DNA of 45,442 nucleotides from Litorimonas sp964610115 (GTDB taxonomy: Bacteria > Pseudomonadota > Alphaproteobacteria > Caulobacterales > Maricaulaceae). The position numbers and the translations under genes are program-made. This document shows, piece by piece, positions 25,530-32,546 of this stretch. Where the stretch lies: NCBI GenBank assembly GCA_964610115.1, contig CAZSUW010000008.1:1-45442 (forward strand). The letters run 5' to 3'. Numbering within the stretch: position 1 is the stretch's first letter; the number at the start of each line of letters is the position of its first letter. The notes beneath the pieces are model-generated. The model saw nothing but the letters and a program-made list of their open reading frames with translations. It was not told where the DNA came from and ran no database searches.

Positions 25530-26603
25530 TTATGCTTTGGCGGCGGCAGCTTGATCAACCTTTGCACGCGGCGTACCGCCTGCGACAAGATCTTTGGCTT
25601 GCTGCACAAAATCGCTACCAGTCAGCTTTCCGCCCATTTCCAGCTTCGCGTCGAGCTCAGCCAGCTGCTCGTCAGTCAACTTCGACATAGCCTCTAGTGA
25701 CGTGATACCGGCAGATTCCAGCTTTTCTTTGTAAACTGGACCGATGCCGTCAATCAAAGCAATGTCTTCAAGTTTCGCCGGTGCGGCCACTGGTTCAGGA
25801 GCCGCCTCGACAACAGGGGCAACTTCAGCGACGGGGGCGGCTTCTTCTACAGGGGCCATATCGATCGCGACTTCGGTTACGTCTTCAGCGGCACCAATGT
25901 CGACACCCACAGCCGCAGCCGCTTCGGTCATGCCATCAAGAACAGCATCCGCCATCAATTCGCAATAAAGCTGGATCGCGCGGGCGGCGTCATCATTGCC
26001 CGGAATCGGAATATCGGCTTCTGACGGATCGCAATTCGTATCGAGGATCGCAATAACCGGAATGCCGAGGCGGCGGGCTTCTTTAATCGCAATCGCTTCT
26101 TTATTGGTGTCGATCACGAACATAAGATCAGGCTTGCCGCCCATGTCTTTGATCCCGCCGAGGGTCTTGTCCAGACGCTCACGCTCACGTGCAAGGTTTA
26201 GCAGTTCTTTTTTCGTAAGGCCCGCTTCGTTCGGATCCATAGCATCGAGCTGCTTCAGGCGAGCAATCGAATTGGACACGGTTTGCCAGTTTGTCAGCAT
26301 GCCGCCGAGCCAACGGTGGTTCACATAGTATTGCGCACAGCGCTGTGCAGCTTGTGCTACAGGCTCAGACGCGGAACGCTTTGTACCGACGAATAGGACG
26401 CGACCGCCTTTGGCCGCAACATCGCGAACTTCTTTCAAAGCCTGATGCAACAATGGCACAGTCTGTGAAAGGTCGAGGATATGAATATTGGAACGCGCGC
26501 CAAAGATATAAGGCGCCATTTTTGGGTTCCAGCGGTGGGTCTGGTGACCAAAATGCACACCGGCTTCGAGAAGCTGGCGCATAGAAAATTCAGGAAGTGA
26601 CAA
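25530..26603 (-). CDS. rpsB: 30S ribosomal protein S2 with C-terminal helix-hairpin-helix extension
   Basis: S2 binds the head-body junction of the small subunit. Residues 1-235 are the normal protein (SLPEFSMRQLLEAGVHFGHQ, NHRWLGGMLTNWQTVSNSI, PDLMFVIDTNKE). Residues about 240-278 form an Ala/Pro/Glu/Val linker, and 279-342 a small domain with IALIDGIGPVYKEKLESAG, a helix-hairpin-helix-like motif resembling the 'KIDGIGP' modules attached to other ribosomal proteins in this class. Total 357 residues against about 240-255 in E. coli. The start is TTG 26603, with GGAG eight bases upstream and the alphaproteobacterial N-terminus conserved right after it; ATG 26582 lacks a ribosome site. Confidence 0.95.
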   Translation of the reverse strand: MSLPEFSMRQLLEAGVHFGHQTHRWNPKMAPYIFGARSNIHILDLSQTVPLLHQALKEVRDVAAKGGRVLFVGTKRSASEPVAQAAQRCAQYYVNHRWLGGMLTNWQTVSNSIARLKQLDAMDPNEAGLTKKELLNLARERERLDKTLGGIKDMGGKPDLMFVIDTNKEAIAIKEARRLGIPVIAILDTNCDPSEADIPIPGNDDAARAIQLYCELMADAVLDGMTEAAAAVGVDIGAAEDVTEVAIDMAPVEEAAPVAEVAPVVEAAPEPVAAPAKLEDIALIDGIGPVYKEKLESAGITSLEAMSKLTDEQLAELDAKLEMGGKLTGSDFVQQAKDLVAGGTPRAKVDQAAAAKA

Positions 26604-26735
26604 AGGATATCTCCATGCTTCCGGTTGACCTTAGCCTGCGGGTGACGAACGCCTTAACGACTAAGGGAGTTCGACCGGAATGGATAAAAACCTATATGGT
26701 CAGTACCCGTCCGCAGACGCGAATTAATGGCGCGC

Positions 26736-26763
26736 CTAATACGCATAGAGGGCATAGATGCAA
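26736..26763 (-). promoter_or_regulatory. Probable rpsB promoter
   Basis: In the 190 bases between dnaE and rpsB, TTGCAT (26763-26758) and TATTAG (26741-26736) are separated by 16 bases and followed by a GC-rich GCGCGCC, a discriminator-like stretch common at growth-regulated ribosomal promoters. It leaves an untranslated leader of about 125 bases before rpsB, room for autogenous control by S2. Confidence 0.5.
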
Positions 26764-26793
26764 GGGCTTTATGCGGTTATTCGGTGATTGGGC

Positions 26794-29700
26794 TTAAGCC
26801 GCGATTTCGACAATGGTTTCAACCGCGCGGTTCGCTTTGATCGCCTTTTGGATCGACGCATCGATCGCCCAACGCCCGCGGAGTTGCCAAGAGGCTTCGC
26901 GTTTCGCGGATAATGGGGCCGTCAGTTCAATCACGCCGCTATGAAGATGCGGTGTATCCCTTAATTTGGTCAATAAGGCCTGCAACTCATCTAGCGTTTC
27001 AATATCGGCGGACCGCAAGCGAATTTTCAAACCGACGGGCAGCGGGGCCTCTTCAACTTCCGCAGCGGACAATAGCTGTATGCTTTGCGCAAAGAAGCGT
27101 GTGTCACCGCCCTCACCTTCGACACGCACGTCACACATCACGGCATTGCCCGCCGTCATAGTATCCCGTTTTGCAAAAAGAATATCTTCGCGAATGAACA
27201 GCTCATATTCCCCCGTGGGATCAGACAGAGTCAAATAAGCAAAACGGCGTCCACCTTTCGAATTGCGTTCTTGTCTACGCCGTACGATGCCCGCAACGCG
27301 AAAATTCTTCTTTCCAGACGCAACCAGGTCTTCGAGCTTGTCGCTCATTGTAATGCCTTGGTCGCGACCTTTCAGATGTTCATCAAGCGGGTGACCGCCC
27401 AAATAAAATCCGACAGCCCCCAATTCATGCTCCAAGGTTTCAATCGTTGTCCAATCGGCGTGGAAAATCAAATCAGGGTCAGGGGTGGCGTCAACGACAT
27501 CTCCGAACAAGCTAACTTGCGCGCTTTCGCGCTCCTGCGCCGCAAACGACCCTATTTTTTGCAACAATTCTGCCGAAGCCAAGGCCGTCGCTCGACTAAT
27601 GCCTAAATTGTCAAAGGCTCCAGAGCGGGCGAGGTTTTCTATCGCCCGCTTATTTACGACCCGCATATCCACCCGCTTGGCGAAGTCATAAATACCTTTG
27701 AACGGACCCCCGGCTTCGCGCACCGTCACAACATGACGCATGGCCTCGACACCCACATTTTTAAGCGCGCCAAGCGCATACAGGACCTTGCCATCCGCCA
27801 CATCAAAGTCCGCCATAGATCGATTGACGCAAGGTGGAAGCACCTCAACATCAATCCGGTCTGCCTCTTGGTAAAAAAGAGCGAGCTTATCAGCATTTGC
27901 AATGTCGAGGCTCATCACCGCTGCGATGAAATGAGCCGGGTAGACGGCTTTCAAATACGCCGTTTGGAAGCTTATCAAAGCGTAGGCCGCCGCGTGGGAT
28001 TTGTTAAAGCCATAGCCCGCAAAGACGTTAACGAGCTCGAAGATATCGGCGGCTTGCTTGGGGTCCACCCCACGTTCCACAGCGCCATTAATGAACTTGT
28101 CCTTTTGGCGATCCATCTCGGCTTGATCTTTTTTACCCATAGCACGACGAAGCAGATCAGCATCCCCAAGGCTAAAACCGGACAATATTTTAGCGATTTC
28201 CATCACCTGTTCTTGGTAGATGATGATGCCGTAGGTCTCTTTCAAAAGATCTTCGAGCGCAGGATGCGGATAGGTAATTTCTTGCCGACCAAATTTTCGT
28301 TCGATGAAATCTGGAATATTCGCCATTGGCCCCGGACGATATAGCGAGATAATCGCTGTGAGCTCTTCAATGCTGTCAGGCGCCAATTTACGAAGCGCGT
28401 CACGCATACCCGAACTTTCCAACTGGAAGACGCCCGCCGTTAGGCCTTCAGCCAGCGGTGGATAAGCTTCCGGTGAATTAGGGGGAACCGCATCAATATC
28501 CAGCTCGACACCATCCTTCCGCAGAAGCATCAGGCAGCGATCAATCACTGTGAGTGTTTTCAAACCCAAAAAGTCAAACTTTACCAAGCCCGCTTTTTCC
28601 GCCCATTTCATCGTGAACTGTGTCGCAGGTAGATCTGAGCGCGGATCCCGATATAGCGGCACTAACTCTGTTAGCGGACGATCCCCGATCACCACGCCCG
28701 CCGCATGTGTGGAGGCGTTTCGATAGAGGCCTTCCAAAGATAAGGCCGTATCGAGGAGTTTTCGCACCGTCGGATCAGAGCGCCGCGCCTCTTTCAACGG
28801 CGGTTCCATATTGATCGCTTGTTGCAAGGTTACCGGGTTCGCCGGATTATTCGGCACGAGTTTCGCCAAGCGGTCGACCTGACCGAGCGGCATTTGCATC
28901 ACGCGCCCGACGTCTCGTACAACAGCACGCGCCTGCAAAGTCCCAAAGGTAATGATTTGTGCAACCTGGCCAGCACCGTAGCGATCCCGCACATAGTTTA
29001 TGACCTCACCGCGTCGTTCTTGGCAGAAGTCGATATCGAAATCGGGCATGGAAACCCGCTCCGGATTGAGGAAACGCTCAAACAGCAAACCATATCGTAG
29101 CGGGTCCAGCCCTGTAATCGTCAGCGCCCACGCCACGACAGACCCAGCACCTGAACCGCGACCCGGCCCAACAGGGATATTCTGCCGGTTGGCCCACTGG
29201 ATAAAATCGGCAACGATCAGAAAGTAGCCCGGAAAACCCATCTGATTGATAATGCCGAGTTCATAATCCAAGCGCTCAAAGTATTTGTCGCGCGAGGCCG
29301 CAAGCTCAACCTCTTTTAGGCGCGCGTCCAAACCCGCCCGGGCGATTTCTGCGAGTTGGTCTTCTTCCGACGCACTGCCATCTCCAAAACGCGGCAGGAT
29401 CGGTTTGCGTTTTGGGGCTCGAAACGCGCAACGCCGCGCGATTTCTAACGTGTTTTCGACGGCTTCGGGCAAATCCGAAAACAAGGCAATCATTTGCTCT
29501 GACGATTTCAAATAATGCTTATTTGTCAGACGGCGCCGATCCTCTTCCAGAACATAGGTGCTCTCGCTCATAGCCAAGAGGGCATCATGGGCCTGATGCA
29601 TGGTGGGTTCTAAGAAGTAAGGTTCATTCGTGGCAACTAGGGGCAGACCTTCATCATAGGCCATGTCGATTAAAACGGTTTCGGCAATCCCCTCTTCACG

Positions 29701-30252
29701 GAGATCATGTCTCTGTAGCTCAACATAGAGCCGTTCAGGAAAGTGAGCCTGCAAAGTCGCAAGCCAACGCTGCGCTTCTTCCCCTCGACCCTCGACAATA
29801 AGACGGTTGAGCGCGCCGTCCGGCCCCCCCGTCAAGGCGATGACACCGTCTGTACGATTCTGAAGAGCGCTGGCCTTAACATGCGGAACATCGGTACCGT
29901 CGACATCAAGAAACGCGCTTGAACTAAGCGCCATGAGATTGGCGTAACCGGTTTCATTCTGCGCTAAGAGAACAAGCGTACCATCAGGGTCCCGACGGAT
30001 TTGACCGGGTTGGGAAGCACCTTCGAGATCAATCGACAGGGTGACACCGATGATGGGCTGCACTCCGGCGCCGGACATGGCTTCGCTGAATTCCAACGCG
30101 CCACACATATTGTTTGTATCCGTCAGCGCGATGGCCGGTTGTCCGAACTTGGACACAGCCTCCGCTGTCGCGCCCATTTTTAACGCCCCTTCCAGCATGG
30201 AATAAGGCGAACGCATGCGCAGATGGACAAAATCTCGCGGCGTGCTCTCCAT
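26794..30252 (-). CDS. dnaE: DNA polymerase III alpha subunit (replicative)
   Basis: The 1152-residue chromosomal replicase. The N-terminal PHP domain (about 1-280) reads FVHLRMRSPYSMLEG and ALTDTNNMCGALEF; the second metal-site histidine of HxH is replaced by arginine, so it is probably catalytically dead. The polymerase core holds GPGRGSGAGSVVAW and MPDFDIDFCQERR with catalytic aspartates, then GYGFNKSHAAAYALISFQTAYLK. A helix-hairpin-helix region precedes a likely clamp-binding motif QVSLFG (about residue 910), and an OB fold (RVAGIVRRRQERNSKGG, about 990) lies near the C-terminus. Domain order and length fit DnaE1, not mutagenic DnaE2. It starts nine bases after a small SOS-linked gene. 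Confidence 0.97.
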   Translation of the reverse strand: MESTPRDFVHLRMRSPYSMLEGALKMGATAEAVSKFGQPAIALTDTNNMCGALEFSEAMSGAGVQPIIGVTLSIDLEGASQPGQIRRDPDGTLVLLAQNETGYANLMALSSSAFLDVDGTDVPHVKASALQNRTDGVIALTGGPDGALNRLIVEGRGEEAQRWLATLQAHFPERLYVELQRHDLREEGIAETVLIDMAYDEGLPLVATNEPYFLEPTMHQAHDALLAMSESTYVLEEDRRRLTNKHYLKSSEQMIALFSDLPEAVENTLEIARRCAFRAPKRKPILPRFGDGSASEEDQLAEIARAGLDARLKEVELAASRDKYFERLDYELGIINQMGFPGYFLIVADFIQWANRQNIPVGPGRGSGAGSVVAWALTITGLDPLRYGLLFERFLNPERVSMPDFDIDFCQERRGEVINYVRDRYGAGQVAQIITFGTLQARAVVRDVGRVMQMPLGQVDRLAKLVPNNPANPVTLQQAINMEPPLKEARRSDPTVRKLLDTALSLEGLYRNASTHAAGVVIGDRPLTELVPLYRDPRSDLPATQFTMKWAEKAGLVKFDFLGLKTLTVIDRCLMLLRKDGVELDIDAVPPNSPEAYPPLAEGLTAGVFQLESSGMRDALRKLAPDSIEELTAIISLYRPGPMANIPDFIERKFGRQEITYPHPALEDLLKETYGIIIYQEQVMEIAKILSGFSLGDADLLRRAMGKKDQAEMDRQKDKFINGAVERGVDPKQAADIFELVNVFAGYGFNKSHAAAYALISFQTAYLKAVYPAHFIAAVMSLDIANADKLALFYQEADRIDVEVLPPCVNRSMADFDVADGKVLYALGALKNVGVEAMRHVVTVREAGGPFKGIYDFAKRVDMRVVNKRAIENLARSGAFDNLGISRATALASAELLQKIGSFAAQERESAQVSLFGDVVDATPDPDLIFHADWTTIETLEHELGAVGFYLGGHPLDEHLKGRDQGITMSDKLEDLVASGKKNFRVAGIVRRRQERNSKGGRRFAYLTLSDPTGEYELFIREDILFAKRDTMTAGNAVMCDVRVEGEGGDTRFFAQSIQLLSAAEVEEAPLPVGLKIRLRSADIETLDELQALLTKLRDTPHLHSGVIELTAPLSAKREASWQLRGRWAIDASIQKAIKANRAVETIVEIAA

Positions 30253-30261
30253 TCTTACGGC

Positions 30262-30369
30262 TTACGCTCCTAAAACCATCATCCAGAACGACATCATGGA
30301 CACAAACGCTAGAAGAACAATAGCGGACCCGAGGTCTTGTGCGAATTGCGCCGTGAAAAGTCTTTGCAT
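30262..30369 (-). CDS. Putative SOS-induced single-span small membrane protein (35 aa)
   Basis: A 35-codon frame, ATG 30369 to TAA 30262. It has a good ribosome site (AAAGGGGAT, seven bases before ATG), is preceded by a TTGACA element with a perfect LexA box, and stops nine bases before dnaE. The protein begins MQRLFTAQFAQDLG, and residues 15-35 are an unbroken hydrophobic helix ending in GA, with one Trp and several Met. It has no soluble domain, so it is probably an inner-membrane peptide with a short cytosolic N-terminus. By size, topology and regulation it resembles SidA (29 residues), the SOS-induced division inhibitor of Caulobacter; I claim no sequence homology. It could instead be a leader peptide for dnaE. 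Confidence 0.72.
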   Translation of the reverse strand: MQRLFTAQFAQDLGSAIVLLAFVSMMSFWMMVLGA

Positions 30370-30416
30370 GGTTATCCCCTTTAATTTTACTTGTTGCTGG
30401 TTTGTTCTCCCTTATT

Positions 30417-30440
30417 GTTCACTCTTCGTTCTTATGTCAA
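30417..30440 (-). promoter_or_regulatory. LexA box and -35 element in front of the small ORF and dnaE
   Basis: On the minus strand TTGACA (30440-30435) is followed after three bases by GAAC-N7-GAAC (30431-30417), identical in pattern to the lexA box. A third GAAC lies nine bases further on (30407-30404). The box falls in the spacer of the promoter, and a weak AT-rich -10 such as CAATAA overlaps its end, so bound LexA would block RNA polymerase. Confidence 0.82.
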
Positions 30441-30464
30441 GTGAATAGGAATCCTGTCCTTTAT

Positions 30465-30493
30465 GGTTAATATGAACGCTGTGGATATTAACC
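30465..30493. repeat. Perfect 9-bp inverted repeat (possible operator)
   Basis: GGTTAATAT (30465-30473) and ATATTAACC (30485-30493) are exact reverse complements with 11 bases between, so the arm centres are 20 bases (about two helical turns) apart. It lies 60 bases before the permease start and upstream of the -35 of the opposite promoter. Each arm holds TTAACC, resembling a CtrA half-site. Function unknown. Confidence 0.6.
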
Positions 30494-30553
30494 AAGACCA
30501 AGAGATTCAATTCGACGCTTGCCAAGACTCCCTTACCTCGGCACGTTTATGCA

Positions 30554-31864
30554 ATGTCATCGTTTCGCCCTCGGACAGCTACGGCCGTCATCATTGCCAA
30601 TATGATTGGCACGGGGGTTTTCACGTCCCTTGGCTTTCAACTAATAGACTTGTCGTCGGGCTTTGTGATCCTGATGCTATGGTCGGTGGGCGGGATAGCG
30701 GCGCTATGCGGTGCGCTGTGTTATGCAGAATTAGGAACGCGCCTGCCCCGCTCTGGCGGGGAATATGTTTTCCTCGGTGAAGCCTATCATCCAGCCGCTG
30801 GATTTATCTCGGGATGGATCAGCGCGACCATTGGATTTGCCGCGCCAATAGCGGCGGTCGCCATTGCGTTTTCCGCCTATGTAAGCGCCGTTCTTCCCAT
30901 AGGGCTTTCAGACGCGGCCCAGACTACATTGGCTCTAGGCCTTGTCCTCAGCATGGCTCTGCTTCACGCACGGTCCTACCAAGTCTCTGGTAGCACGCAG
31001 ACGATCTTTACCGCGGTTAAAGTGGTTTTGATCATCGCGTTTATCTTAGCGGGATTGATCCTTGTTGACACCCCCCAAACTGTGAGCTTCACCCCTCAAC
31101 CCGGTGATATGACGGACCTTTTATCCCCTGCCTTCGCTGTGAGTCTCATCTATGTCTCTTATGCGTATACGGGCTGGAATGCGGCGACTTATATAAGCGG
31201 GGAGCTTGAAGCGCCGCAGCGCAGCCTCCCTTGGGTCTTGGTCATCGGGACACTGACTGTGGCTGCGCTTTACCTTCTCCTCCATGTCGTCTTTTTACGG
31301 GCCGCTCCGATTGCGAGTATGCGGGGCGAAGTCGAGATCGGGTATATTGCGGCAACGGGCATTTTTGGTGAAAGCGGCGGCCGTCTGGCCGGTGGAATGC
31401 TCGCTTTGTTATTGATCAGCACGGTATCGGCGATGACGCTTGCCGGGCCGCGAGCCTTACAGGCAATTGGTCAAGACTTTCCCACCTTGAAGTGGCTCGG
31501 CCGTACGAATTCTGATGGAGTGCCCCGCAATGCCGTGATATTTCAAAGCGCTATCGCAGCCTTCTTTGTGCTGACGCAGACCTTTGAGGCGATCATTGTG
31601 TTCGCGGGAAGTTTGTTGGCTTTCAATAGCCTGCTGGCAATTCTGGGACTGTTTGTCTTACGGCACAAACACGGCAAAGACGCGCCCTTTCAAGTTCCGT
31701 TATTTCCAATTGTGCCGCTTATCTATCTCTCCATCACGACCTTTACGCTGATCTATGTCATCATTACCCAACCGCAGACCGCTTTAGGCGCGGTGGTTTT
31801 GATTGCTGTCGGATTTGGTTTCTACGCTTTGACTAGAGTGCTGCAGCGGGAAGCGGAGCGGTAA
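30554..31864 (+). CDS. APC-family amino acid permease
   Basis: A 436-residue integral membrane transporter with about 12 predicted helices and the LeuT-type inverted-repeat fold. The first helix holds the broken-helix substrate motif ANMIGTGVFTSLG. GGIAALCGALCYAELGTRLPRSGGEYVFL is the APC signature, and YAYTGWNAATYISGELEAPQRSLP the helix 6-7 region. Substrate cannot be assigned; amino acids are likely, by proton symport or exchange. ATG 30554 has no obvious ribosome site. It is the only plus-strand gene between 11.5 kb and the right edge, sits between lolD and dnaE, and its 3' end overlaps the convergent lolD by 32 bases, so it may be an insertion relative to related genomes. Confidence 0.88.
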   Translation: MSSFRPRTATAVIIANMIGTGVFTSLGFQLIDLSSGFVILMLWSVGGIAALCGALCYAELGTRLPRSGGEYVFLGEAYHPAAGFISGWISATIGFAAPIAAVAIAFSAYVSAVLPIGLSDAAQTTLALGLVLSMALLHARSYQVSGSTQTIFTAVKVVLIIAFILAGLILVDTPQTVSFTPQPGDMTDLLSPAFAVSLIYVSYAYTGWNAATYISGELEAPQRSLPWVLVIGTLTVAALYLLLHVVFLRAAPIASMRGEVEIGYIAATGIFGESGGRLAGGMLALLLISTVSAMTLAGPRALQAIGQDFPTLKWLGRTNSDGVPRNAVIFQSAIAAFFVLTQTFEAIIVFAGSLLAFNSLLAILGLFVLRHKHGKDAPFQVPLFPIVPLIYLSITTFTLIYVIITQPQTALGAVVLIAVGFGFYALTRVLQREAER

Positions 31865-32546
31865 AAGGCACGACAAGGCCTTCGCGCACGGTCAAGAGCC
31901 GATCCATATAGCTGGCAAGCTGCATATTATGCGTCGCGACCAAGGCCGCTACGCCTTCCTGTCGGCTTAACTCATAGAGCTGGTTAAACACGGTCGCGGA
32001 TGTTGCAGGGTCAAGATTCCCGGTCGGCTCATCGGCAAGCAAAACCTGTGGACGATTGGCCAAGGCCCGGGCGATAGCCACACGTTGCTGTTCACCGCCT
32101 GACATTTGGCTGGGCCTATGTGTGAGGCGCTCCGCCAGACCCATAGCGCCAAGCAGGCGTTGGGCTTCTGCACTCGCTTCCGCCCGCCCTTTTCCAGCAA
32201 TCATTTGCGGGACCATCACGTTTTCTTCGGCGGAGAATTCCTTCTGCAAGTGATGGAACTGATACACCATCCCGATAGACGCCCGACGAATGGCCGTCCG
32301 CTTGTCATCAGAGAGCTTCAGACACTCCCGACCATTGATAAAGACTTCGCCCGCATTGGGTTTTTCCAAAAGGCCCGCCGCATGCAGCAGAGTCGACTTG
32401 CCCGAACCGCTCGGGCCGATCAGGCCGACAATCTCGCCCGGGAAAATATCAATATCCGCGCCGGCCAGAACCTTTAACAAACCCCCACCGGATTTATAGC
32501 TGCGGTGCAGATTGCGTACGGAGAGGATCGGGCGATGATTATTCAT
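31833..32546 (-). CDS. lolD: Lipoprotein-releasing ABC transporter ATPase LolD
   Basis: ATPase of the Lol complex, which extracts outer-membrane lipoproteins from the inner membrane. The 237-residue protein has Walker A GLIGPSGSGKSTLLHA (about 40-55), the Q-loop region MVYQFHHLQKEFSAEENV that carries the LolD-specific segment, signature MSGGEQQRVAIARAL, Walker B VLLADEPTGNLD, and the switch histidine in VATHN. Its start overlaps the lolC stop by eight bases, so the two are coupled. The last 32 bases overlap the convergent permease gene. Confidence 0.95.
   Translation of the reverse strand: MNNHRPILSVRNLHRSYKSGGGLLKVLAGADIDIFPGEIVGLIGPSGSGKSTLLHAAGLLEKPNAGEVFINGRECLKLSDDKRTAIRRASIGMVYQFHHLQKEFSAEENVMVPQMIAGKGRAEASAEAQRLLGAMGLAERLTHRPSQMSGGEQQRVAIARALANRPQVLLADEPTGNLDPATSATVFNQLYELSRQEGVAALVATHNMQLASYMDRLLTVREGLVVPFTAPLPAAAL

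Noticed and set aside
27733..28344. Plus-strand open frame of 203 codons antisense to dnaE
   Set aside because: It lies wholly inside conserved dnaE coding sequence and its translation resembles no family; codon bias of dnaE leaves the opposite frame open.
30463..30780. Alternative plus-strand frame of 105 codons overlapping the permease start
   Set aside because: It overlaps the well-supported permease frame for more than 200 bases, and its product lacks any family feature or good start site.
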